Shown piece after piece: positions 1 to 7,900 of a stretch of DNA of 10,032 bases; position 1 is the stretch's first letter; each line of letters opens with the position of its first letter. The translations under genes and the position numbers were made by a program. The DNA is from Bacteroidota bacterium (GTDB taxonomy: Bacteria; Bacteroidota; Bacteroidia; Bacteroidales; 4484-276), in assembly GCA_013203545.1 (NCBI GenBank), contig JABMQA010000272.1, forward strand, positions 1 to 10,032, written 5' to 3'. The notes beneath the pieces were generated by a model. The model saw only the letters and a list, made by a program, of their open reading frames with translations. It did no database searches and was not told the origin of the DNA.

Positions 1-29
1 GAACGAATTAAACGAATTTTAATTCGTTC
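1..29. terminator. Perfect 12-bp inverted repeat, possible bidirectional terminator
   Basis: GAACGAATTAAA at 1-12 is the exact reverse complement of 18-29, leaving a 5-nt loop (13-17). The stem is AT-rich (3 of 12 pairs are G:C) and lies beyond the last gene remnant on the minus strand. It could therefore end transcription coming from either side. No long T-run follows it on the plus strand, and the window edge hides what lies to the left. A decayed repeat or protein-binding palindrome is equally possible. Confidence 0.4.
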
Positions 30-63
30 AATTAGCGTAATTCGATGACTTAATTTTTGATGA

Positions 64-150
64 TCAGAACCGGACCAGCCGTTTATGTTCAAGGCTTTCC
101 AGGCCAAGGTTCACTAAAAGCCCCAACTTGAAATCTGTTGACATAAACAA
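64..150 (-). pseudogene. C-terminal remnant of a GxxExxY-type protein gene
   Basis: On the minus strand, codons from about 150 down to the TGA stop at 66-64 read TDFKLGLLVNLGLESLEHKR followed by LVRF. This resembles the conserved C-terminus of GxxExxY-family proteins, whose last strand typically reads like 'KvGLLiNFGs.sLeyKRlv'. Only this roughly 29-codon tail is recognisable. Upstream (151-174) the frame reaches a TAA at 174-172 without further family similarity, so no start or nuclease-like core remains. The family is common and often scattered in Bacteroidota genomes, and its function is poorly defined. The assignment rests on motif recall, not on a search. Confidence 0.6.
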
Positions 151-194
151 TTTCCCCGGAAGCCCATTTTTTTAGGAACCACGGATGCAATTGA

Positions 195-290
195 TTATAT
201 CGCCCCAAACACCCCCTCCAACTCCTTCACCCTGTCCGCCGAAATTTTTAGTATCATCGGCAGACCATCAGCAAGTAAATGACACTCCTT
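195..290 (-). pseudogene. 3'-end remnant of a LytTR response-regulator gene
   Basis: On the minus strand this stretch reads KECHLLADGLPMMLKISADR followed by VKELEGVFGAI and a TAA stop. That is the C-terminal end of a LytTR DNA-binding domain. It aligns without gaps with the end of the intact response-regulator gene at 1915-2010, with 74 of 87 bases identical between 204-290 and 1924-2010. Homology stops abruptly at 290, four bases from the stop codon of the toxin gene. The rest of this gene copy is missing. Nine of 31 residues differ, so it is either an old duplicate or the tail of a diverged paralogue. Confidence 0.8.
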
Positions 291-293
291 AGA

Positions 294-1160
294 TTAAACC
301 AGGACAACTTGCCTGGCAGCAGCCCTGAAATAATCATGGCTCCACAGGTCCAGGATTCGGGGATCCGATATAAACGGGACAGCCTCGTTTTTTGCCAGGT
401 CAACATTTAATTGATTGATGGTCTGATCAAGCATGGAATGAAAAAGTTCAGGCGAGAGAGGACGATCTGCATCGAAATCGCCGGATTGGCGCATCCGCAT
501 TTCAAGGTGATGAAGGTTTAACTCTCGATGCTTTGATGCATACCATGCAAAATCATACCAGTCCCGACCCTTAACTCTGTTTTTCCATTTACGGAACAAC
601 AAAGCATGCATTTTACCTGCAAACAAAGAAGGAAGGGTGTAAGAACGAACGGCAAATTGCAAAGGTGTAAATACATACTTTAGCTCCGTATCGAATCCGG
701 CAGGTGGATTGGTGTCCACTTCGAGCTTGATTCTGAGAATTGCCTGACGGTTTGTGGATTGCAGTATGGCCTGCGGTGCTTCAATTACTAATAATTGTTG
801 ATACGTATTTGCCTTTAAAAAAGCAGATTCAATTTCCGTTTGGGTTGATTTAACCTTTGTTTCAAACTGCACAAGAAACCCATATGCCAGTAATTCGTTC
901 TGCAATGCATCCCCATAGCTTTGAAAACTGAAATCAACAGATGGTTTCAAAAGTGAAAAATCCAGATCTTCTGAGAATCTGTCTAACCCGTACAATATCC
1001 TGAGTGCTGTACCACCATAAAAAGCAGCATGTTCAAAGAATTTCGTACGCCAGAGTCCCAGCAAAGCCAGCGACTGCATGATTTCCCGTATGGCATTTAC
1101 CATACCTTCCTGCGTTTGGGGCCTTGGTTGCGGCAACAAACTTTCTAGCAATTTATCCAT
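294..1160 (-). CDS. abiEii: AbiEii/AbiGii-family nucleotidyltransferase toxin
   Basis: This 288-residue protein is the toxin half of an AbiE-type (type IV) toxin-antitoxin pair. The family consists of nucleotidyltransferase-fold enzymes that modify RNA targets and arrest growth, and some members protect against phage. The hallmark motifs are visible: FYGGTALR at 47-54, then R61 and SEDLDF at 63-68 with the putative metal-binding D65 and D67. Next comes the central RIKLEVD segment (143-149), and near the C-terminal third AGK (181-183) and KGRDWYDF (198-205). Length is normal for the family. The ATG (1160-1158) overlaps the TGA of the antitoxin gene as TGATG, implying translational coupling; no Shine-Dalgarno site is evident. 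The frame is intact and all motifs are present, so it is probably functional. Its stop codon nearly abuts the response-regulator tail remnant. The target and any anti-phage activity are not inferable from sequence. Confidence 0.92.
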   Translation of the reverse strand: MDKLLESLLPQPRPQTQEGMVNAIREIMQSLALLGLWRTKFFEHAAFYGGTALRILYGLDRFSEDLDFSLLKPSVDFSFQSYGDALQNELLAYGFLVQFETKVKSTQTEIESAFLKANTYQQLLVIEAPQAILQSTNRQAILRIKLEVDTNPPAGFDTELKYVFTPLQFAVRSYTLPSLFAGKMHALLFRKWKNRVKGRDWYDFAWYASKHRELNLHHLEMRMRQSGDFDADRPLSPELFHSMLDQTINQLNVDLAKNEAVPFISDPRILDLWSHDYFRAAARQVVLV

Positions 1161-1810
1161 CAGTTAAATCCAAATCTTTTTTTTAGAAACAAAAACAACA
1201 GGTTAATTTTTCTCGAATGATATGCACTCTCCACAATATCCATTTCATCACAGATCAAAGCATCCTTGAGAATATCTTCATTAATTCTCATGTCATCAAA
1301 AAGATATTCATTAAAATAGCCAGCGGAGTTCGGCTTACATCGCTTATCGGTCCAGATCTTGTCAGCCAGAGCTTTCACCGGCTCAGCCATCATAAAGCCC
1401 CCTGAGTTGCATACGTGTCTGACAATGCTTACAGCAAACTTCTCAGACCCGAGATGCGTGTATGTAAACCTCTTCAATGGGGTATTAAATTCCCGTGAGC
1501 GGCCGGTGGTAACCGACGTAACAACAGCAACTCTCTCCGGTATCAAGCCATGCCATGCCAGGGCATATTCGAGACTAATGGCAGAGGGGCCGAATATCAA
1601 ACCGGCTAAGGATGCCGGCTCAACAGATGCTCTGCGCCACAATTCACCAAATATGTAAAGCCCCTTTTTGATACGTATGATCTTACCCTGTCCAATTAAA
1701 TTAGTAACCACATCCCTGGGTTTTTTGTATCCGGAGAGGGCATGCATAAGCTGAGAATAATCAAAAACTTCTTTATCGATCTGAACCCTGATTTGTTCGA
1801 TTGCTGTCAT
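1160..1810 (-). CDS. abiEi: AbiEi-family antitoxin / transcriptional autoregulator
   Basis: This 216-residue protein is the likely antitoxin for the downstream nucleotidyltransferase. It has a predicted N-terminal winged helix-turn-helix (about 1-60), with the recognition region KPRDVVTNLI and the wing GKIIRIKKGLYIFG (42-55). A C-terminal domain follows with the typical SAISLEYALAWHGLIPE segment (77-92) and TSVTTGRSREF (98-108). In characterised AbiEi proteins the N-terminal domain represses the operon promoter by binding inverted repeats, and the C-terminal domain neutralises the toxin. The start at 1810 was chosen because family homology begins there and the promoter/operator candidates lie just upstream. 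The same frame is open up to 2005 but only runs into the antisense of the response-regulator gene's 3' end. It is cotranscribed with the toxin, with a 1-nt stop/start overlap. No lesions are seen. Confidence 0.88.
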   Translation of the reverse strand: MTAIEQIRVQIDKEVFDYSQLMHALSGYKKPRDVVTNLIGQGKIIRIKKGLYIFGELWRRASVEPASLAGLIFGPSAISLEYALAWHGLIPERVAVVTSVTTGRSREFNTPLKRFTYTHLGSEKFAVSIVRHVCNSGGFMMAEPVKALADKIWTDKRCKPNSAGYFNEYLFDDMRINEDILKDALICDEMDIVESAYHSRKINLLFLFLKKRFGFN

Positions 1811-1823
1811 AATAGCGCATAGT

Positions 1824-1844
1824 ATGTCCAAAATAAGTGGACAT
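1824..1844 (-). promoter_or_regulatory. Inverted repeat, candidate operator of the toxin-antitoxin operon
   Basis: ATGTCCA (1824-1830) and TGGACAT (1838-1844) form a perfect 7-bp inverted repeat separated by 7 nt, 13 nt upstream of the antitoxin ATG. It lies at or just after the transcription start expected from the promoter-like elements at 1851-1884. AbiEi antitoxins are known to repress their own promoters through inverted repeats, so this is the natural binding-site candidate. Binding is inferred. Confidence 0.5.
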
Positions 1845-1850
1845 TGGGTG

Positions 1851-1884
1851 CAAAAATAAGTATTTTTAATACCATTCACACAAA
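1851..1884 (-). promoter_or_regulatory. Bacteroidota-type promoter of the toxin-antitoxin operon
   Basis: Read on the minus strand, TTTG (1884-1881) is followed after 22 nt by TATTTTTG (1858-1851). The latter matches the Bacteroidota -7 consensus TAnnTTTG, with a -33 TTTG-like element at the long end of the accepted spacing. The predicted start would be near 1844, giving a leader of about 34 nt that contains the palindrome. It is a consensus match only. Confidence 0.5.
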
Positions 1885-1914
1885 TTTGAGAAATTCGATG
1901 AAAAATGAAAATCA

Positions 1915-2673
1915 TTACTGGTTCCCAAACACCCACTCCAACTCCCTCACCCTCTCCACCGATATTTTTAAAACAACCGGCAGACCATCGGCGAGTAAAT
2001 AACACTCCTTTTTAATCCTGTTAACCTTGTGTAAAAATTTCAGGTTGACTGTGTTAAAGCGGCTGATCCTGAAAAAGGAATTCCCGGACAATTGATTGAT
2101 GACCTGCAGCATGTTAAGCGACATCAGTTCCATCCGGTTTCCTGTTAGGTGGATTTCACAATAATTGCGGCTGGCTTCAAGGTATATGATCTCGGCAGGA
2201 TTGATTACAACAAACCCGTTGCTGGTATTAAACTTTAAAGGGACAGGCTCCTTTAGTCCCGAAAAAAGTTTAGCGTAATTATGCGCCATGTTGCTTTGGT
2301 AACCGGTATCGCAAAGCTTTCGAACGGCAGCTTCCAGTTCAAACGGATTGATCGGTTTGACGAGGTACTCGAAAGCAGCATATTTGATGGCACGGATGGC
2401 AAATTTTTCAAAGGCGGTTGTGAAAATAATGTGTGGCAGGTAAGTATCAGACCGGACTTCTCTAATCACATCAAAACCTGATTTTTCCGGCATCTGCACA
2501 TCCAGAAAAAGGACATCCGGCAGGGACACCTGAATCTCTTCAATGGCTTTTACAGGATCAGTGAACCGGCCAGTCAGGCTAATATCCCGGTGCTCCTTCA
2601 GTAAATCACACAGGTAGTTTATAGCCTCTTGCTCGTCATCTACTATAACAGCAGTTATTTTATCTTTTCCCAT
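1915..2673 (-). CDS. LytTR-family response regulator
   Basis: This 252-residue cytoplasmic two-component regulator has a receiver domain at 1-120: the acidic pair D12/D13, phosphoacceptor D58 in VLFLDVQMP, T85/T86, and K106 in YLVKP. A short linker leads to a LytTR DNA-binding domain (about 145-245) containing VVINPAEIIYLEASRNYCEI and FFRISRFNTVNLKFLHKVNR. These are the AlgR/AgrA/LytR-type features that usually bind paired direct repeats. The ATG (2673-2671) lies inside the kinase gene upstream, with a 14-nt overlap, so the two are cotranscribed and likely translationally coupled. All catalytic positions are present and the frame is intact, although the partner kinase gene appears broken. Its 3' end has an 85%-identical partial copy at 204-290, beyond the toxin-antitoxin operon. 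Target genes are not visible; the divergent surface-protein gene is a candidate. Confidence 0.93.
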   Translation of the reverse strand: MGKDKITAVIVDDEQEAINYLCDLLKEHRDISLTGRFTDPVKAIEEIQVSLPDVLFLDVQMPEKSGFDVIREVRSDTYLPHIIFTTAFEKFAIRAIKYAAFEYLVKPINPFELEAAVRKLCDTGYQSNMAHNYAKLFSGLKEPVPLKFNTSNGFVVINPAEIIYLEASRNYCEIHLTGNRMELMSLNMLQVINQLSGNSFFRISRFNTVNLKFLHKVNRIKKECYLLADGLPVVLKISVERVRELEWVFGNQ

Positions 2674-4021
2674 GCTTTTTCAATTTATAGCTAAAATTCA
2701 AAGGTATTAAAATCTTAACTTTTGTACCTGCCGGATTGTTTTGTTCATCATACAGGTCGATAATTTCGTGTTTTATTTTCACCACGTTGTATTCGTTAAA
2801 AAGGTGGAAGTAATTATCCATCAATTTCAAGCCAAAGCCGGTACTGTCCGTTGCCAACTCCTTTGCTTTTTCCCTTCCAACGCCATCATCCTTGATTTCA
2901 ATGGAAATGGCATTATTTTGCTTTCTGATCTGAATACTGACCGTTCCGCTATCCGGCTTATGCCTGATGCCGTGTTTGACCGCGTTTTCCACATAGGTTT
3001 GTAAAACCATCTTTGGGATGTGCATGTCCTGATCCACTTCGTCACCCACCTGAATTACATAATTGACTCTATCAGCAAAGCGCAGTTTTTCCAACTCCAG
3101 GTAACTCTTCAACTGGCTTAACTCATCTTCGATACTTCGTGTAATACTGTCGGATGAGAGCAGTATCTTACGAATGAGATTCGAAAACTCTATGAAGGCC
3201 TTATAACTATCCGGGCTCTCTTTCCTTATTTTACCGGCCATTGTGTTAAACACATTGAAGGTGAAATGCGGATCCATCTGGTTGCGGTAGCTTTTTAACT
3301 GCAGGTTTACGATCTGGTTATGGATCTTTTCATTGTTCCTAATCCGGATCATTTGTAGTTTTTGGATGAGCAGAATAAACGACCAGATGGCCAGGTAAAT
3401 CCCCAAGTATATCAAGAAGCGAAGGGGAGCCATTGGGTTTTTACTGTACCGGATGGTGAGGTATTCATCATCATAATAGAGGAATAATGATGGTATGTCT
3501 TTCCCGTTCATAATAATTGGAGAATTTTTAGCACATAGTGGAAAATGATGATGTAAAATAACCGGGTTTTTAAAATCACCATCTGTAATCAACAGTCCCT
3601 GATCACTTGTTGTAAAAATCCATTCCTTAGCGCCATCATTGTTAAGGTCGGTATGCAAGGATGACTTGGTATAAACAGAATATTTAAGATCCTGCTCACT
3701 CACCAGCTGAAGGTCACGATCAAAAACAGATATGTGCCCATCAGCTCCAACAATATTAAACCGGGTTTTTCCATCATGATCCGCAATACAAAGTGAACGT
3801 GTTATTTTTGAAGATTCAGGGAAATTATGCTCGTTAACGATTTCTCCATTTTCATCCACCAAAAACAATTTCGGAAAATTCTTTTTTGGCCCACAATGGT
3901 TGTAAAGACAGGCCAACAGATTGGAATTGTTTATACCAATTGGCCTTACTTCCAGATAACTCAGAAAACCCGGAAACTCCACAGGCTCAAATCGAAGTTT
4001 CAGGTCATGATCATACACCAT
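2660..4021 (-). CDS. LytS-type sensor histidine kinase, C-terminal part of a split gene
   Basis: This 453-residue ORF begins inside a predicted periplasmic sensor domain (1-195) that contains further FG-GAP/VCBS-like pieces such as IADHDGKTRF (79-88) and HTDLNNDGAKEW (123-134). One transmembrane helix follows (about 201-221). The LytS/YehU-type kinase core has phosphoacceptor H252 in NQMDPHFTFN, N346 in TYVENAVKHG, D378 in KDDGVG and GFGLKLM (395-401) of the ATPase domain. It overlaps the response-regulator gene by 14 nt. The ORF has no signal peptide or N-terminal membrane anchor; these are on the separate ORF immediately upstream. Codons before this ATG still read KYSDYNTWL, which continues the domain back to a TAA at 4051-4049. 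I therefore read it as the rear part of one roughly 700-residue kinase. The start at 4021 is the first ATG in frame, not a convincing native start. Confidence 0.85.
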   Translation of the reverse strand: MVYDHDLKLRFEPVEFPGFLSYLEVRPIGINNSNLLACLYNHCGPKKNFPKLFLVDENGEIVNEHNFPESSKITRSLCIADHDGKTRFNIVGADGHISVFDRDLQLVSEQDLKYSVYTKSSLHTDLNNDGAKEWIFTTSDQGLLITDGDFKNPVILHHHFPLCAKNSPIIMNGKDIPSLFLYYDDEYLTIRYSKNPMAPLRFLIYLGIYLAIWSFILLIQKLQMIRIRNNEKIHNQIVNLQLKSYRNQMDPHFTFNVFNTMAGKIRKESPDSYKAFIEFSNLIRKILLSSDSITRSIEDELSQLKSYLELEKLRFADRVNYVIQVGDEVDQDMHIPKMVLQTYVENAVKHGIRHKPDSGTVSIQIRKQNNAISIEIKDDGVGREKAKELATDSTGFGLKLMDNYFHLFNEYNVVKIKHEIIDLYDEQNNPAGTKVKILIPLNFSYKLKKHGKR

Positions 4022-4094
4022 CAGCCAGGTGTTGTAATCACTATACTTTTAACCCAGGCTATCGTGTACCTGCCCTGAAGCTCTTTGCCCCCCC
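4022..4094 (-). other. Lesion joining the two halves of the sensor kinase gene (frameshift plus stop)
   Basis: The upstream ORF ends at a TAG (4061-4059) just after a run of seven G on the coding strand (plus-strand C7 at 4088-4094). Removing one G from that run places the sequence in the kinase frame and gives QRASGQVHDSLG, then a TAA (4051-4049), then KYSDYNTWLMVYDHDL. So one frameshift plus one nonsense codon would explain the split. An alternative is CAG-to-TAG at 4061-4059 plus an indel in the A4 run at 4047-4050. No single-base change restores the gene. Confidence 0.6.
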
Positions 4095-4781
4095 ATATAT
4101 TTCTTTTTTTCCGTCACTATCCAAATCAATAAGACTCAGGCTCTCATTAGGTACAGATCCATAGTCAGGTGATTTGAGCAAAGTATCCCTGAAGAGATCA
4201 TAAATAAATACATTTCGTGGGAATCTCGCCTGGCCTGAATTTATTACAAATACCAATTCACCCTTGCCATCATTATTAATATCCTGAAACTCTACATTGA
4301 CAATCAAAGGATCGGGTCCAGCGTATCGATGGCTAAGGCGGCAGACCATCATATTTTCAAACATAAGCGGACTAATCGTATCCATCGGTTCGATGCAATA
4401 AAGGAAAACCGTATCGGATCTTTCATAAAAGGTATATACCTCATCGAAACCATCACGATCGTAGTCACCACAAGCCAGGCGGTTTGAACCTAAAATTATA
4501 GTACCCGGAAGGTTCCACTGGTCTACCATACCGCCGTCCCAGGTAATTACCTGCAAAGAATGTTTCCCAATATCTTCATATGAGTAAACTTTCTCACTAA
4601 AACCATCATGATCCAGATCCTGGCAATAAACCTTGGAATTTTTAATATCCGGAAGCCTTCCGGAATCAACAACCTCAATCTGGTATTTATCGAAAAGGTC
4701 GGGCAAAAGAACAATCACGACAATGCTTAGCAGTAAAGCCAGAAACCAGGCATTAAGTATGAGGGTTTTCAGAATTTTCAT
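4059..4781 (-). CDS. FG-GAP/VCBS-like periplasmic sensor, N-terminal part of the split kinase
   Basis: This 240-residue ORF has one hydrophobic N-terminal helix (about 11-27) acting as signal anchor, then an exported domain with four evenly spaced DxDxDG-type calcium-loop motifs. These are QDLDHDG (about 54-60), GDYDRDG (105-111), QDINNDG (166-172) and IDLDSDG (218-224). This pattern is that of FG-GAP/VCBS beta-propeller blades. The propeller would continue in the next ORF, which carries the second membrane helix and kinase core, so together they form one transmembrane sensor kinase. The ATG at 4781 is preferred because it directly precedes the charged-then-hydrophobic anchor; an in-frame ATG at 4832 adds 17 unremarkable residues. 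No Shine-Dalgarno site is seen. Alone it would be a membrane-tethered half-propeller without signalling output, so it is most likely a broken gene segment. The ligand is unknown. Confidence 0.7.
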   Translation of the reverse strand: MKILKTLILNAWFLALLLSIVVIVLLPDLFDKYQIEVVDSGRLPDIKNSKVYCQDLDHDGFSEKVYSYEDIGKHSLQVITWDGGMVDQWNLPGTIILGSNRLACGDYDRDGFDEVYTFYERSDTVFLYCIEPMDTISPLMFENMMVCRLSHRYAGPDPLIVNVEFQDINNDGKGELVFVINSGQARFPRNVFIYDLFRDTLLKSPDYGSVPNESLSLIDLDSDGKKEIYGGAKSFRAGTR

Positions 4782-4969
4782 TAACGGGTTTGAATTGTTT
4801 TGCAAGATCGGAAATTTTTGGATGTTGGGCAAATAAAAAATGGATTGGTACGGTGGGGATAATTGTTAGTACTGTGCAGGTGATCTTTAGGACAATGGGG
4901 AGGAAAAGGCTTGGTGGAGTGGGGAATTTGGGGTAAAATTGTATAGATTAATAACCAACACAATAAGAA
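4782..4969. promoter_or_regulatory. Divergent intergenic region between kinase operon and surface-protein gene
   Basis: This gap of about 190 bp must hold promoters for both directions. The plus strand is markedly G-rich at 4851-4933, with four GGGG tracts (4855-4858, 4897-4900, 4921-4924, 4930-4933). It contains an imperfect direct repeat: TTGGTACGGTGGGG at 4845-4858 and TTGGTGGAGTGGGG at 4911-4924, 66 bp apart. The repeat could be a regulator site, but it does not clearly match a LytTR consensus. I see no convincing minus-strand promoter. Confidence 0.35.
4911..4941 (+). promoter_or_regulatory. Candidate Bacteroidota promoter of the surface-protein gene
   Basis: TTGG (4911-4914), a 19-nt spacer and TAAAATTG (4934-4941) match the -33/-7 Bacteroidota pattern, with one mismatch to TAnnTTTG. 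Transcription would start near 4948, giving a leader of about 22 nt. The leader is A-rich and lacks a Shine-Dalgarno sequence before the ATG at 4970, as is common in this phylum. Confidence 0.4.
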
Positions 4970-7900
4970 ATGAAAAACTTTAAATCTTACCTGACAAGCG
5001 CATTAATTGTAATTATTTCCTTTTCTTATGGGAATATTTACGATTTAAATTCAACGTCATCACCGGTCTCATCAAAAGGACAGAATTTTTATAATTCACA
5101 AATTCCTGCACCGCCACCGGTCGGATTGGTGGCTGACTTTACTGCTGATACAACATCTGGAAATAATCCCCTGGAGGTGCATCTTCTTGATTTATCCACA
5201 GGCTCACCCACACAATGGGAATGGGATCTTGATAATGATGGTGTCGTTGATGCCTATGAACAAAATCCTGAATTCACCTACACTGAACCTGGGTTGTACG
5301 CTGTTTCATTAATAGTTTCTGACGGATTAACTTCAGATACTTTAATCAAGGAAGGCTATATTTTTATTGATGGCTCTTCATGGCAATGTGGTGATTCTTT
5401 ATTTGACAATCGGGATGACCAAACGTATGCAACAGTGAAGATTGGGGGACAATGCTGGATGGCAGAAAATATTAATATAGGCACCAGGATAGATGGAATA
5501 GAAGAAATGACAAACAACAACATTATTGAAAAATACTGTTATGAAGATGATCCGGTTAACTGCGAGACGTTTGGAGGCCTTTACCAGTGGGATGAGATGA
5601 TGCAATATGTAAAAGTGACCGGCGCGCAAGGCATTTGCCCTGAAGGATGGCATGTTGCATCAAATGATGAATGGAAAGTACTGGAGGGAATGGTTGACAG
5701 CCAGTATGCTATCGGTGATCCAACATGGGATCAGATAAGTTGGCATGGTTTTGATGTTGGGAAAAAGTTAAAAATAACCACTGGTAATGGATCAAACGAA
5801 TTCGGATTTTCAGTAGAACTCGGTGGTGACAGGTATCAAAGTGGATGGTTTAGTGGCAAAGGAAATAGTTCAAGGTATTGGTCTTCATCAGAATATCCAT
5901 GGTCTAATCTTGCATATTACAGACAATTTCATAGTGGATTTGATAACCTTTATCTAAGAAATGTAGATAAAAAGTATGGATTTGGTGTACGTTGCATAAA
6001 TAATGAAATTGAGCCCATCATTGATGCAAATTTTAGTGCAGCCCCAGCCTCAGGACCTGTGCCATTGCAGGTACAATTTACAGACCTTTCAACCATGGAC
6101 CCAATATCCTGGCAATGGGATTTCAATAACGACGGCACGGTTGATTCCTATGAGCAAAACCCCATATGGACTTATAACGAACTAGGCTTCTATAGTGTTT
6201 CTCTAAAGGTGTCAGACGGAATGTTTGAGTGCATATTGATCAAAGAAGACTATATCACCAGTACCTTTGCCCCGGTCTCATTACCTTATTTCAACGACTT
6301 TGCAACGAACCCTGACTGGATTACAAACTGTTCCGGTGATATATTTTGGACACCAGACCAGGGAGGAATGCTTTCATGGCACGCTAAAAGAGATGTAAAC
6401 CAGGATTATTATCTTCCGATTGAAACCAATAACAGCGATTTTAAAGTATCTTTTCGCCATTACGTGACCAGTAAAACAAACAATTGTTGGATATCACTAG
6501 GATTAGTATCTGATGTGGATGGATTCGTAGGAAGGCCAAATATGCCCGAGAGCGGTGTGTGGTTGCAGGTCGGGTGGACAGGTGGAGGGACTGAGTTTTC
6601 AGTTCCCTATATTCGACCCTATGCTTTTTACACTGATGGTTCGGTATGGTCACCAAGTATGGGTGATGTTAATCCCGGAGGTACTGGACCCGATTCAACA
6701 GGTTTTATTTCCTATGTTTTCAATAATTGGTACACATCCACGCTCACAAAATATGGAAATCTTCTGATTTTAAAAACGTTTGATGATAGTGAAGCCCTGG
6801 TAGGTGAACGTCAATGGGAAATACCTGTTGGTATGTTCGATTACAATTACCTGTACATTGGGAACAGTGGTCTTAATGATCCGTCACAGATGACTGGTTT
6901 GCTTGATGATTTAAATGTAACCGACATCATTGATCCGTTTGAAGCAGATTTTTCTGCAACACCCACCAGTGGCGACGCACCACTTAATGTTCAGTTTACA
7001 GATCTAACCACCGCATCGTCATCAACCTGGGAGTGGGACTTTGATAATGATGGTGTGATTGATTCCGAGGAACAGAATCCAGAATGGATTTACACCGAAC
7101 CAGGAATATATTCGGTTTCTTTAGCAGTTAGTGATGGAACAAATCAAGATACTGAAATGAAGGAGGATTATATTACTGTATCTTCGGATGGGTTAGTTGC
7201 CTATTATCCTTTTAATGGAAATGCTAACGATGAAAGTGGAAATAATCATAATGGTACTGTAAATGGTGCCATATTGACAAATGATCGGTTTGGAATCAGC
7301 GAAAGTGCATATTCTTTTGATGGAACAGATGATTATGTGATTATTCCGTTTGATCCGGTTTTCGATTTCAATAACCAGGATTTTACAATAACTGTTTGGA
7401 TAAAATCAGAGTGGACAGGATCAGGTTATGAGAGAAGGATTATTAATTATGGTGGTTCAATATATAATGATTATGCTATTAATTATCTTAATGATGGACA
7501 TGTTCAGATTTTAATTGCTGATACACCGTATTATATTGCATCTACCTATTCCCTCGCTGATGGAATACCACATTTAATCAGTTTTGTTAGGGATAACGGG
7601 AATAATACACTACGTTTATACATTGATGGCCAGTTGGATGGCAGTATTAATGGAGGAAGCGGAAATATGCCCCACCTTCAATCAAACAGAAGGTTGACTT
7701 TTGGTAGGAAACAAAGGTTGAATAGTCAAAATGATTCATATTTTTATGGAGGATTAGATGACATCAGGTTTTACAAATGTGTTTTAAGTGATCTTGAAAT
7801 TCAGGAATTATATGACTGGTCAGGATTAATTTCAGATTTTCAAGCTGAACCAGTTTATGGGCTTGCTCCACTGCAGGTTCAATTCAGCGATCATTCAATA

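Noticed and set aside
39..48. Ten-base match AATTCGATGA at 39-48 and 1892-1901 as possible att sites of the toxin-antitoxin cassette
   Set aside because: It is short, AT-rich and inside low-complexity intergenic DNA; the position at 39 does not coincide with the homology break at 290.
1217..1658. Plus-strand ORFs of 62 and 99 residues opposite the antitoxin gene
   Set aside because: They are antisense shadows of a well-supported gene with no recognisable protein features.
1811..2005. N-terminal extension of the antitoxin reading frame up to 2005
   Set aside because: It overlaps the response-regulator 3' end on the same strand in another frame, has no family similarity, and would place the promoter and operator inside the gene.
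4855..4933. G-quadruplex formed by the four GGGG tracts
   Set aside because: Loops of about 38, 20 and 5 nt are too long and uneven for a confident call; kept only as a composition note.
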